Shown: positions 33,701-40,934 of the stretch, one piece after another
How the letters are laid out: each line of letters starts with the position of its first letter
How positions within the stretch are numbered: the stretch's first letter is position 1
From: Mucilaginibacter sp. OK283
Lineage (GTDB): Bacteria; Bacteroidota; Bacteroidia; Sphingobacteriales; Sphingobacteriaceae
DNA: 64,000 nucleotides
Direction: 5' to 3'
NCBI RefSeq assembly: GCF_900110415.1
Contig: NZ_FODR01000008.1
Span: 62,001-126,000 of the forward strand
The notes under the pieces: model-generated
Told to the model about the DNA's origin: nothing
The model's database searches: none
Seen by the model: the letters and a program-made list of their open reading frames with translations, nothing else
Translations under genes and position numbers: made by a program

Positions 33701-33958
33701 CCCCCAGGCTGTAATATCGGTAGGATAAGCCAGCAGACTGGGGCCGTCCAACAAATCAAGCCGACAGGCCGGGATAAAACGGATGCCGGCACTTTTTGCA
33801 GCGGCATGGGCACGTACTACACCGGCAACGGTATTACGGTCAGTAAGGGCAATGGCAGTATAACCCAGCTTAACTGCGGCCTCAACCAGCTCGGCAGGAT
33901 GCGAGCCGCCGCGCAGGAAGCTAAAATTGCTGGTAACCTGTAATTCCGTATACTCCAT
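30776..33958 (-). CDS. dnaE2: Error-prone DNA polymerase DnaE2 (ImuC)
   Basis: 1060 residues. C-family polymerase that performs translesion synthesis as part of the ImuA-ImuB-DnaE2 mutasome. N-terminal PHP domain (ELQVTSNFSFLRGGSHPAEL, IALTDRNTVAG), polymerase core with catalytic aspartates near residue 373 (EEWPDVDVDFEHERREE), fingers and helix-hairpin-helix (FGSYGFPESHATSFAHLVY), and a C-terminal OB fold (VKVTGLVTVRQRPGTAKGIL). The length near 1060 and the missing replicative tail separate it from DnaE1. The ATG lies 3 bp after the imuB stop codon. Confidence 0.95.
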   Translation of the reverse strand: MEYTELQVTSNFSFLRGGSHPAELVEAAVKLGYTAIALTDRNTVAGVVRAHAAAKSAGIRFIPACRLDLLDGPSLLAYPTDITAWGRLCALLTKGNLRTEKGKCELYKNDVFEHAEGIKFIVIPPDELNTWFDFDDSFKQDLKEYRIALGHDLYIAATRSYHGDDAKRFYRLSQLTIPMVATNDVHYHVEERRELQDVVTCVREKCTIHNAGFRLHANAERHLKPIEEMERLFQQYPDALTRSREIAEACRFSLDTLKYLEPEWVSPDGRTADEHLASHTWAGAKKMFNDEEFEQVREQIQFELDFFKKRELAPYFLRIYEYTKKAEEWGILHQGRGSAANCAVCFCLGITPVNPTKSRLLFSRFMSDSREEWPDVDVDFEHERREEIIQWIYETYGREHAGIVATVTQERHKGAIRDVGKAMGISVDTINRLAGAIWDFSEEAFDRERIISQGLNPDDPLLMKVLQLTDELMGFPRQLGQHTGGFVIMRCKLSDICPVMNARMEDRTQLEWNKDDLEDLGILKVDVLALGMLTCIRKGFDLVKQHYGRELTLANVPQDDPAVYEMICHADTLGVFQIESRAQMSMLPRLKPRVFYDLVIEVAIVRPGPIQGDMVHPYLRRRDGIDPIEYPSKELEDILGRTKGVPLFQEQAMEIAIVAAGFTPAEADQLRRSMATFKAKGLVSKFRDKLVAGMTAKGYTEEFAKRIFKQLEGFGSYGFPESHATSFAHLVYISSWLKWYYPDVFAAALLNSQPMGFYQPAQIVIDAERHGVVVRPADVNHSMWDNTLEEKDGKFCAVRLGFRQVNGLREDDMQALIAGRGSGYTSISRLSDAGVPQAAIEKLTDADAFRSLKLDRREALWEVPALNDKPIGLFAGQLSESAMEAQVTLPLMTQAEHVVQDYASTGLSLKAHPVSFVREKLDLLKVTATGRLAQLKDGDPVKVTGLVTVRQRPGTAKGILFITIEDETGFANLVAFEKVFDKYRKEILQSRLLMVEGKLQVEGEVIHVIAHRFFNLSTLLRGLTAAHTEDLPVLTLSRSDEITSLVTPVKEIFHKGRNFK

Positions 33959-33961
33959 AAC

Positions 33962-35464
33962 CTATGCAAAAAAGCCATGAATAAACCATTGATTTGTTTC
34001 ACCGGCCACATAGGCCCCCAGGCGAAAGATCCAGTAACGCTTGCCATCCATATCTTCAACATGGTAATAATCCCGGCGTTCGCCATTTTCAAGCCACCAT
34101 TCACGCTCAATACGCTCGGGGCCATCTGCCTTTTTGATTGGGTGTACTTTATCCTGGTAGATAAAAAGCATGGGCGGATAATCGGGCACCAGCGAAGTGA
34201 CCTTAACCGGTTCGGGCCGGGCCAAAAGCTGTGTGGGCCGTGGCCTGCTGATGCGCCAGGCGGTAGTTGGTTTCTCCAGGATAGTAGCGGCTTTTCTGAC
34301 AGATCGCTCGGGCCAGTAATGCTCATCAGGCAGGTAACGGCGAATAACATTGGTATTTATTTTACCGGCAATCCTGTCCAGCAGTTCGGCTACTCCTGTA
34401 TCATCCAGGCCGCCAACCTCGCACCACAGGCGTTCCTGTACAGGGTCGGCATCATCTACTTTGGGGGCATCCAGCACAAAAAGCTCGATACCCAGGGCAG
34501 GCTCTATCGTGGCTATTTTAAGCTCGAATAATTTAAAAAGATGCTCCACATGATGCGATGCACGGTTTGTGCCTATCTGCACCTGCTCTACCTTACCATC
34601 CACCCGGTAGCACTTAAGTACACCCGTTCGTAACCCTTTGCCATCCTGTTGCAGCCGTTTACATATACTTTCCAGTAACCGCCTGATCGCTATCCCTATC
34701 CCGGTGGCGGTATTGATGGGTTCCATGCAGGGCAGGCGTTCCTGGTAGGGTTCAACGGGCTGTAATAATTGCATCGGCTCATCCTCGTTACCCAAAGCCT
34801 GGTTAAGCCGCATCAACAAATGCTCCCCAAACCGGCGGCGTAGTACCGACCGTGGCATTCGGATAAAACTGCCGATGGTACGCAGCCCCAGTTTTTGCAA
34901 ACGTTCGGTAATAACCGGCTCCAGCCGCAAGGCCACCGGCGGTAATGGCAGCAATGCCGTGGCCTGCCCATAGCTTTCAACAATGGGGCTCAGCCTGCCA
35001 AAACGCGCAACGGCCCAGGCCGCGCCAATGCTATCGGCCATGGCGGCGCGGGCATCGTAGCCCTTGCTTCTTAATTTAAGTACTATCGTTTTCAGGTATT
35101 CCCGTTCGCCCCCCCAAAGGTGGGTACAACCGGATACATCAAGGATCAGCCCATCGGGCAAATCAATAGCGATGATGGGCGTGTAGCGGATGCACCACTC
35201 GCCTAAGGCATGTAATAATTTGGCGGCCCTATCAGGTTGTTCATCTATCACCTGCAGGCCAACTATTATGGCTTTGGCATCGGCAGCAACCATACCTGCT
35301 TTTACACCATGCACTTCGGCAGCATGGTTGGTGGCGGTTATTACCATGCGGCCGTGATCTTTTATCGCAAAAACAAAAGGCACATCTTTCAGCTCCGGCT
35401 GCTTCAGGGTAAGCCAGTCGGTAGTTAAATGACGAAACCATATGGACATGAATCGCTTAGGCAT
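33962..35464 (-). CDS. imuB: ImuB, catalytically inactive Y-family polymerase-like mutasome subunit
   Basis: 500 residues. Y-family fold without the catalytic acidic motifs: the N-terminal strand reads RFMSIWFRHLTTDWL where an active enzyme has D-x-D, and LILDVSGCTHLWGG replaces the S-x-D-E motif. ImuB bridges ImuA, DnaE2 and the sliding clamp rather than copying DNA. Helix-hairpin-helix and little-finger regions follow (LQKLGLRTIGSFIRMPRSVL). Its start overlaps the imuA stop by 8 bp. The C-terminus lies within 3 bp of dnaE2, so the set is tightly coupled. Confidence 0.9.
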   Translation of the reverse strand: MPKRFMSIWFRHLTTDWLTLKQPELKDVPFVFAIKDHGRMVITATNHAAEVHGVKAGMVAADAKAIIVGLQVIDEQPDRAAKLLHALGEWCIRYTPIIAIDLPDGLILDVSGCTHLWGGEREYLKTIVLKLRSKGYDARAAMADSIGAAWAVARFGRLSPIVESYGQATALLPLPPVALRLEPVITERLQKLGLRTIGSFIRMPRSVLRRRFGEHLLMRLNQALGNEDEPMQLLQPVEPYQERLPCMEPINTATGIGIAIRRLLESICKRLQQDGKGLRTGVLKCYRVDGKVEQVQIGTNRASHHVEHLFKLFELKIATIEPALGIELFVLDAPKVDDADPVQERLWCEVGGLDDTGVAELLDRIAGKINTNVIRRYLPDEHYWPERSVRKAATILEKPTTAWRISRPRPTQLLARPEPVKVTSLVPDYPPMLFIYQDKVHPIKKADGPERIEREWWLENGERRDYYHVEDMDGKRYWIFRLGAYVAGETNQWFIHGFFA

Positions 35465-36185
35465 ATTGATGGTATGCTATTTCTGTTACCGCCTTCTCTT
35501 CAACAACCAGCGCAAAGCTGCCGGCCACCCATTCCACCTGCCAGCAGCCGGGGTTGCCGTTACGCACCTTTAAAAGTTCTACCTGCCAGCGCGGGAAACC
35601 GACGCCGGGTAAACCATCTTCCAACTCGCTGGGCAGGTGCGTTATTTGCCAGCGGGACACACAGGCGGTGGTACTTAGCTTTTTAGCATCGGTGCGTAAA
35701 ACAAAGCCGGTAACCTTACTACTTTCAACCGCCAGCTGCAAACGGCGCGACTGGGTAAAGTTGATGCCCGGCAATTCGGCAATAACGGCTGCCAGGCCAT
35801 CGCATTTCAGGGCTTCTTCGGTTGCCCAAAGCAAATCTTTTTCGCGCTGCAGATCTATAAATATCACCCGCTCAGGCGGTACTCCAAATACCTTAAGCGC
35901 GGGCGGGAAAACCGTACGCGCTTTGCTTATCCACAAGCAAACCCCATTGTTACGCATCAGCTGGGCCAGTATGCCGCCAATAAAGCCGCTGGTGGCCGCG
36001 GCATGCTCCGGCTCGGTAGTTAAAAACTCATGCACTGCCCCTACCGGGAAAATCCCATTTGGAAAAGCAGCCTCAATAGGCCCCAGGCCAAAGCTATCGT
36101 CGGCCCCGGCAATGGGCGCTTTAAAACCCTCCCACAATAAAATATCTTTTTTCAGCTGGCTGATAATATCCTTTTTTGCTTCCAT
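35457..36185 (-). CDS. imuA: ImuA, RecA-like mutasome accessory protein
   Basis: 242 residues. RecA/SulA-like fold that binds ImuB. Recognisable blocks: FPNGIFPVGAVHEFLTTEPE, FIGGILAQLM, CLWISKARTVFPPALKVFGV and RVIFIDLQREKDLLWATEEA. The P-loop position holds TTEPEHAAATSG, with no G-K-T/S, so ATP hydrolysis is unlikely, as in the Bacteroidota version of the protein. It is 5 bp downstream of the unknown 125-residue gene. Confidence 0.88.
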   Translation of the reverse strand: MEAKKDIISQLKKDILLWEGFKAPIAGADDSFGLGPIEAAFPNGIFPVGAVHEFLTTEPEHAAATSGFIGGILAQLMRNNGVCLWISKARTVFPPALKVFGVPPERVIFIDLQREKDLLWATEEALKCDGLAAVIAELPGINFTQSRRLQLAVESSKVTGFVLRTDAKKLSTTACVSRWQITHLPSELEDGLPGVGFPRWQVELLKVRNGNPGCWQVEWVAGSFALVVEEKAVTEIAYHQYA

Positions 36186-36190
36186 GAGTT

Positions 36191-36568
36191 TCAGTTTAAA
36201 GTTGGTTCACGAAAAACAGGTATAAATAATCCCATATAAACCGTTAGGTGCACTACCATGTGCCTGCTGATAGCCTGCCCAATTTCATGGATGGCCTGTA
36301 CACTTAACGGGCTTTCATAATCGGCATTACGCGGGTCGGGCACAGGTTCAAAATAACGCTGTATATCGTCATCCTGTACACGGGCGTTACGATCATACCA
36401 TTCCCCCTGCTCAAGTTGCAGCATCATGGTGATAAATTCCCGGCCGTTATAAAACTCGATGATAAATTGCGGCGCATAGGGCAAATCCCATTGCTCAGGC
36501 GGCACCTCGTCCACCTGTATCCGGGTCATGCCCCGGCTGAGTTCCACATCGATATAAAATTCTTCCAT
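36191..36568 (-). CDS. Unknown 125-residue protein heading the imuA-imuB-dnaE2 operon
   Basis: Acidic small protein with no recognised domain: MEEFYIDVELSRGMTRIQVD, then FIIEFYNGREFITMMLQLEQ and a helical C-terminus (SVQAIHEIGQAISRHMVVHL). It resembles neither a LexA-type repressor nor a polymerase subunit. It is the first gene of the mutasome operon, ends 5 bp before imuA, and its promoter carries a palindrome (36587-36605). A role as mutasome cofactor or regulator is a guess from position alone. Confidence 0.7.
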   Translation of the reverse strand: MEEFYIDVELSRGMTRIQVDEVPPEQWDLPYAPQFIIEFYNGREFITMMLQLEQGEWYDRNARVQDDDIQRYFEPVPDPRNADYESPLSVQAIHEIGQAISRHMVVHLTVYMGLFIPVFREPTLN

Positions 36569-36581
36569 CAGAAACAGACCA

Positions 36582-36621
36582 CAAATCTAATACTAAAAAT
36601 ATTAGCATTTTAATATCTTTG
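36582..36621. promoter_or_regulatory. Divergent promoter region with palindromic candidate operator (imu operon / alkB side)
   Basis: CTAATACTAAAAATATTAG (36587-36605) is an inverted repeat with arms CTAATA/TATTAG. Its left end overlaps CAAATCTA (36582-36589), which on the minus strand is TAGATTTG, an exact -7 element for the imu operon with a leader of only about 7 bp. On the plus strand TATCTTTG (36614-36621), another exact -7 match, lies 8 bp to the right. One protein could therefore control both directions. Confidence 0.5.
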
Positions 36622-36648
36622 TAAAAAAAAATTTAGCAAAGAATGAAC

Positions 36649-36860
36649 AATGGCGTATATCGCATGGCGGTGAAGACTCACCCGGCTGCGCTGCGCCCGC
36701 CACCCTCTCTTCGGCTTCGCCGGAAAGAGGGGCTTGAAATTTTATCACTTACTTTTTTGATAAACTTTTGATATTCAACGTTCAAACCCCTCTTTCCACC
36801 GCAGGTGAAGAGAGGGTGGCCAGCGTAGCGTAGCCGGGTGAGTCTTAGCCAGCGTTCATG
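36649..36860 (+). repeat. GACTCACCC dispersed element, full copy A
   Basis: About 212 bp: AATGGCGTATATCGCATGGC start, GACTCACCC, CACCCTCTCTTCGGCTTCG, GAAAGAGGGGCTTGAAA, AT-rich middle, then the mirrored CCCCTCTTTCCACC, GAGAGGGTGG and GGGTGAGTCTTAGCC. Internally self-complementary and 80% or more alike to copy B by eye. It separates the plus-strand -7 element at 36614 from alkB. Confidence 0.8.
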
Positions 36861-36963
36861 CGAATGTTTATGCAAATTTTAGTGCGCAATGGATAGGTAC
36901 GAAGCAATAACGGTCTGTTTTATATTTTTAGACAGATCTTCTTAAAAAAAGTTGGAGGTTGAT

Positions 36964-37572
36964 ATGGAACAGCTATGTTTTTTTCCTGATGCCGGGCAAA
37001 GTAAGGGCCTGCCCAGCCATTTATTAGATTACCGCCCAGGCCTTTTTAATGAGCAGGAAAGCGATAGCCTGCTTCAAAAGTTTATTGCCGAAACTCCCTG
37101 GAAACAGCGTATGCAAAGGATTTATGATAAAGACATTATTACCCCGCGTTTGACCGCCTGGTACGGCGACCCGGAGGTTTATGATTATGCCTCCCTAACC
37201 CAAAGCAAGCCCAATTACTGGACGCCCGAACTGCTGATGATTAAAAATAAAATAGAACCACTGGCCGGCATCCAATTCAACAGTGTACTGCTCAATTATT
37301 ACCGCGATGGCAACGACTCGGTAGCCTGGCACAGCGACCGCGAAGATGTACTGGGCAAAAACCCGGTCATCGCATCGGTAAGTTTTGGGCAGGTACGCAG
37401 CTTTGATATCCGCAGCAAACAGCATCACCATGAAAAATATTCGGTACGGCTGGAACATGGCTCTTTCCTTCTGATGAAGGCCGGATTGCAGGAGCATTGG
37501 GAACACCGCATAGCCAAATCTGTAAAACCGATGAAGGCGAGGGTTAATTTGACGTTCAGGGTGGTGATATGA
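36964..37572 (+). CDS. alkB: AlkB-family alpha-ketoglutarate-dependent DNA dealkylase
   Basis: 202 residues. Oxidatively removes methyl groups from damaged bases. It shows NYYRDGNDSVAWHSDRED (iron ligands H-x-D), a later histidine in EHWEHRI and the alpha-ketoglutarate arginine in RVNLTFRV. This layout is of the short AlkB type (ALKBH2/3-like) common in Bacteroidota. The ATG at 36964 is preceded by GGAGGT, an unusually good ribosome-binding site for this phylum; a TTG at 36952 is rejected. It is flanked on both sides by copies of the same dispersed element, and it faces away from the mutasome operon. Confidence 0.93.
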   Translation: MEQLCFFPDAGQSKGLPSHLLDYRPGLFNEQESDSLLQKFIAETPWKQRMQRIYDKDIITPRLTAWYGDPEVYDYASLTQSKPNYWTPELLMIKNKIEPLAGIQFNSVLLNYYRDGNDSVAWHSDREDVLGKNPVIASVSFGQVRSFDIRSKQHHHEKYSVRLEHGSFLLMKAGLQEHWEHRIAKSVKPMKARVNLTFRVVI

Positions 37573-38028
37573 TCCGTTTTTTTGTGGAGACGTATAATTG
37601 CGTCTGCCTGAGTTGTAAAATTTCGCAAAATTCTGAAAGTAAAAATGGCGTATATCGCATGGCGGTGAAGACTCACCCGCCGGCGCTACGCGCGGCACCC
37701 TCTCTTCGGCTTCGCCGGAAAGAGGGGCTTGAAAATTCATTATTTTTTTCTCTATAATATATTGATATTGAGCATTCAAGCCCCTCTTTCCACCGCAGGT
37801 GAAGAGAGAGGGTGGCGGGCGTAGCCTCGCCGGGTGAGTCTTAGCCCGCATGCAAATCACACATGCAAGGTCCGACCTATAAATCCGACCATGAAAATTC
37901 TGAATATCCTACGGGAGACGCAATTATGCGTCTCTACAATTTTAAAGGACCAAACCCCTTTTGTCATCTTAACGCAATGAAGTTTAAATGGTTAAAATCT
38001 TTTTGATACTTGTTCGTCTAACCTAAGT
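37573..38028. other. 456-bp repeat-rich intergenic region after alkB
   Basis: No gene seen. It holds GGAGACG...CGTCTGCC (37587-37607), a CTGAGTTGTAAAATTTCGCA stretch (37608-37638) that recurs at 39945-39972, element copy B (37644-37852) and the palindrome GAGACGCAATTATGCGTCTC (37915-37934). Confidence 0.6.
37644..37852 (+). repeat. GACTCACCC dispersed element, full copy B
   Basis: Direct copy of 36649-36860 with the same ends and the same CTCTTCGGCTTCGCCGGAAA block; the AT-rich centre differs. With copy A it brackets alkB. Confidence 0.8.
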
Positions 38029-39192
38029 ATGAAGAAAAGAGTACTTGCCATTGTATTGCTATGGCTTATTATTGATGTTTATTTTTTTGCGGCGGTACAA
38101 ACGCTTACCGTCAATACAACGGTTTACCTGGCCTACTGGCTTTTTGATGGCTTGCTGGGCGCCACTATCGTTTTAAGCGCCTTTACCGGTAAAACCAAAG
38201 TTATATCGTGGTTAATGGCATTAATGCTGTTATCATTTGTGCCTAAACTTATTGGCAGCATTGTTTTATTACTGGAAGATGTTACGCGCCTGTTCCGTGG
38301 CTTTCCGCCGCATAGCGTGGGCGTAAGCCAGTTTGTGCTCATCATAGCCGGGGTGTTTTTCCTGCTGCTGTTGTTTGGTGTTACCCGCGGCCGCCACTAT
38401 TACAAAGTAAGGCGCGAGACGTTGTACTTCCCCGACCTGCCCGAAGAATTTGATGGTTTTACCATCACCCAGTTATCTGATATTCATTCCGGCAGTTTCA
38501 GCGATGCCGAGGGTGTGCAAAAAGGCCTCGACCTGGTGAACGCCCAACAGAGCGATATGATATTATTTACGGGCGACCTTGTAAATAACCACGCTGCCGA
38601 AATGGATCCCTGGATACCGGCCTTTGCCAAACTGGAAGCCCCTTATGGCAAATATTCGGTATTGGGCAACCATGATTATGGCGATTATATGCGCTGGGAT
38701 AACGTGAACGATAAGGATGCCAACCTTGTACGCCTGAAAAATGTGCATAAGGAAATAGGTTTCCGCCTGCTTTTAAACGAATCGTTAACTATAGATAAAA
38801 ATGGCGAATCGCTGGCGCTCATCGGCGTAGAGAACTGGGGCAAGGGCGGTTTCCACAAATATGGCGATTTGGAAAAGGCTGCCGCCCGCGTGCCCGATGA
38901 CGCTTTTAAAGTGCTGATGTCGCATGATCCATCGCATTGGGATGCGGTAACTATGGGGCACCACCAGCATGTTCACCTTACTTTATCCGGCCATACGCAT
39001 GGTGCGCAGTTTGGCTTTGAATTGTTTGGCTTTAAGTGGAGCCCCATTAAGTATGTGTACAAGCAATGGGCCGGCCTTTATGAGCAAAGCGGCAAATATT
39101 TATACGTAAACCGTGGCTTCGGTTTCCTTGGGCTAAAAGGCCGTATAGGCATCTGGCCCGAAATTGCAGTGCTTACTTTAAGGCGTAAATAG
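38029..39192 (+). CDS. Membrane-anchored metallophosphoesterase (calcineurin-like)
   Basis: 387 residues. Four N-terminal membrane segments within the first about 125 residues, then a calcineurin-like domain with all metal motifs: LSDIHSG (about 148), GDLVNN (about 181), GNHDYG (about 213), MSHDPSHWD and GHTHGAQFG (about 320). It resembles the YkuE/YaeI-type phosphodiesterases that act on membrane lipids or cyclic nucleotides; the substrate is unknown. It is followed by the DUF2461 gene 14 bp later, so the two probably form an operon. Confidence 0.92.
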   Translation: MKKRVLAIVLLWLIIDVYFFAAVQTLTVNTTVYLAYWLFDGLLGATIVLSAFTGKTKVISWLMALMLLSFVPKLIGSIVLLLEDVTRLFRGFPPHSVGVSQFVLIIAGVFFLLLLFGVTRGRHYYKVRRETLYFPDLPEEFDGFTITQLSDIHSGSFSDAEGVQKGLDLVNAQQSDMILFTGDLVNNHAAEMDPWIPAFAKLEAPYGKYSVLGNHDYGDYMRWDNVNDKDANLVRLKNVHKEIGFRLLLNESLTIDKNGESLALIGVENWGKGGFHKYGDLEKAAARVPDDAFKVLMSHDPSHWDAVTMGHHQHVHLTLSGHTHGAQFGFELFGFKWSPIKYVYKQWAGLYEQSGKYLYVNRGFGFLGLKGRIGIWPEIAVLTLRRK

Positions 39193-39206
39193 TTATTTTT
39201 GACGGC

Positions 39207-39893
39207 ATGAGCCAACCTGTATTGCCCCTTTCTGCCATCAATTTTTTAACCGACCTGAAAAATAACAATAACCGGGAATGGTTTACCGTGCATAAGGAGT
39301 TTTACCAGCAACAGCTTGGTTTTGTAGAGGGTTTTGTAGATGCCATTCTGGCCAACTTAAATCTGCACGATGTTATTGAAACGCCAACCGGTAAAAAAAG
39401 CATGCACCGAATTTACCGCGACACCCGGTTTGGTAAAGATAAAACGCCCTATAAAACCAATTGGAGCGGCAGTTTCAGGCGCGCCACCAAATACAGGCGC
39501 GGCGGGTACTATTACCATTTTGAGCCCGGGAATGCCTTTATTGCCTGCGGATTTTGGGCGCCCAACCCGCAAGATTTAAAACGCATCAGGGATGATATTG
39601 CTTTTGATGCTAAGCCCTTGCGCAATATCCTCAACAGCGCAGCTTTTATCAAAAGCTTTGGCACGCTGCGTGGCGAAACCGTGAAAACCACTCCCAAAGG
39701 TTACCCCGCCGATCATGAAGCTATCGACTTGTTGCGGTACAAGCAATACCTGGTTGTACACCGCTTTACCGATGAAGAATTTTTGAATGCCGGCTTTTTT
39801 GAAAGTGTTTGCCAGGTATTACGGGATATGCGCCCGTTTTTAGATTATATGAGCGAGGTGCTGGTGACGGATATTAATGGGATGGTTGATTAG
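39207..39893 (+). CDS. DUF2461 (TIGR02453) family protein
   Basis: 228 residues, function unknown in the family. Typical opening FLTDLKNNNNREWFTVHKEF and the conserved RIYRDTRFGKDKTPYKTNW block, then GYYYHFEPGNAFIACGFWAP. No leader or membrane segment. Probably co-transcribed with the metallophosphoesterase. Confidence 0.92.
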   Translation: MSQPVLPLSAINFLTDLKNNNNREWFTVHKEFYQQQLGFVEGFVDAILANLNLHDVIETPTGKKSMHRIYRDTRFGKDKTPYKTNWSGSFRRATKYRRGGYYYHFEPGNAFIACGFWAPNPQDLKRIRDDIAFDAKPLRNILNSAAFIKSFGTLRGETVKTTPKGYPADHEAIDLLRYKQYLVVHRFTDEEFLNAGFFESVCQVLRDMRPFLDYMSEVLVTDINGMVD

Positions 39894-39998
39894 GGTGAGA
39901 GTTATGGCTATGCTTTGAATAATATCTTTTAAAGATTTGTCGGGCTGAGTTGTAAAATTTCGCAGATTCTGAAGGAGTAATGACAACGTCCCCCCGAT

Positions 39999-40090
39999 GT
40001 CATGCCGAACTTGTTTCGGCACCCCACATGCTAAGTTAACTTCATGCGGGTCACCTGTCCTGTGGGATCCCGAAACAAGTTCGGGATGAC
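39999..40090. repeat. 92-bp inverted repeat (GTCATGCCGAACTTGTTTCG type)
   Basis: Left arm GTCATGCCGAACTTGTTTCG, right arm CCGAAACAAGTTCGGGATGA; long imperfect hairpin with an inner CCCACATG / CTGTGGG pair. A widespread kind of bacterial intergenic repeat. Confidence 0.75.
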
Positions 40091-40111
40091 TTCCGTTTTT
40101 TAACTCGTCAT

Positions 40112-40141
40112 GGGTGAGTCGTAGCCGCCATACGATATACG
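40112..40141 (-). repeat. End fragment of the GACTCACCC dispersed element
   Basis: GGGTGAGTCGTAGCCGCCAT followed by ACGATATACG is the reverse complement of the left end of copies A and B. Confidence 0.55.
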
Positions 40142-40225
40142 TTACTCTCCCCCAAAACTATCATTGCTAAAACCAATCCCACACCTTAACTTTGTGTTAT
40201 CCAGCACCATTAACCATCCCACGCT

Positions 40226-40654
40226 ATGGCCAATCAAACAACCAAAGCCCCAAACATTACTCAAGCGGTACCTTTTTTTATGATCACCGAAATGGAGCGA
40301 TCATTACACTTTTATGTGGAAGGATTGGGCTTTACGCTGGTTAATCAATGGGTACCAAAAGATAAAATAGAATGGTGCTGGCTTCAGCGCGGTGGTGGTG
40401 CCCTTATGCTGCAAACCCTGCATAAGGACATGCCCGGGCGAGGTTTGGGGGTATCTGTTTGCTTTCAGTGCCAGGATGCGCTGGCATTGTATCAGGAGTT
40501 TGTGGAACAAGGTCTTAAACCCAACGAGCCTTTTGTTGGAAACAACATGTGGGTTGTTACCATAAAGGATCCCGACAGCTATAACCTGGATTTTGAAAGC
40601 CCGACAAATGTACCGGAGGAAACTAAATATTCGGACTGGAAGAAGGAACAATAA
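40226..40654 (+). CDS. VOC-superfamily (glyoxalase/bleomycin-resistance-like) protein
   Basis: 142 residues with the paired beta-alpha-beta-beta-beta modules of the VOC fold (AVPFFMITEMERSLHFYVEG, then SVCFQCQDALALYQEFVEQG and IKDPDSYNLDFESP). The usual metal ligands cannot be assigned confidently, and the ligand is unknown. Single gene. Confidence 0.85.
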   Translation: MANQTTKAPNITQAVPFFMITEMERSLHFYVEGLGFTLVNQWVPKDKIEWCWLQRGGGALMLQTLHKDMPGRGLGVSVCFQCQDALALYQEFVEQGLKPNEPFVGNNMWVVTIKDPDSYNLDFESPTNVPEETKYSDWKKEQ

Positions 40655-40778
40655 ATGAGTTTATGATGTATGTAATATCAACTCTATTTCGAGGATAAAT
40701 TGCATACGCCGAACAAATATTTCTTTTTTTTTGTTTAAATTTGTATTTAATTTAAAGTATATCAAAAAAATACGCATC

Positions 40779-40934
40779 ATGGAACAAGTAAATAAAAACA
40801 CTGTTTCTGAACCCCAAAAAAACTCCAATCCAATCATCCAAATGATTGAGGATAAAAAAAGGATTGTTAAGGCAATTAAAAATGGAGAAAGTTTATCTAC
40901 GCTAAAGGGAATTAAAATTGTCTCTCCTGTATAG
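40779..40934 (+). CDS. Small 51-residue protein upstream of a DUF6169-like gene
   Basis: Charged, probably helical peptide ending in KNGESLSTLKGIKIVSPV. Small proteins with a similar GESL-x-x-IKGIK-like tail are remembered as lying directly upstream of DUF6169-type genes, so this looks like one half of a two-gene unit. Its 3' end overlaps the next gene by 17 bp. Local base composition is more AT-rich than the flanks. No leader or DNA-binding motif. Confidence 0.6.
   Translation: MEQVNKNTVSEPQKNSNPIIQMIEDKKRIVKAIKNGESLSTLKGIKIVSPV

Larger units (their letters stand above)
39894..40225. other. 332-bp intergenic region with repeat fragments
   Basis: Carries the CTGAGTTGTAAAATTTCGCA motif (39945-39972), the inverted-repeat element 39999-40090 and a 30-bp end fragment of the GACTCACCC element (40112-40141). 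No gene seen. Confidence 0.55.

Noticed and set aside
30776..33958. Replicative DnaE1
   Set aside because: Length, operon context with imuA/imuB and missing C-terminal extension point to DnaE2.
33962..35464. Active DinB/UmuC-type polymerase
   Set aside because: The catalytic acidic motifs are absent and the gene is between imuA and dnaE2, so ImuB is the better call.
36643..36875. A gene starting at the ATG near 36643 after the TATCTTTG element
   Set aside because: The reading frame runs into the dispersed element, which is repeated at 37644 and not protein-like.
36649..37852. Composite transposon carrying alkB
   Set aside because: The flanking copies encode no transposase and no target-site duplication was identified; kept only as a repeat-bracketed gene.
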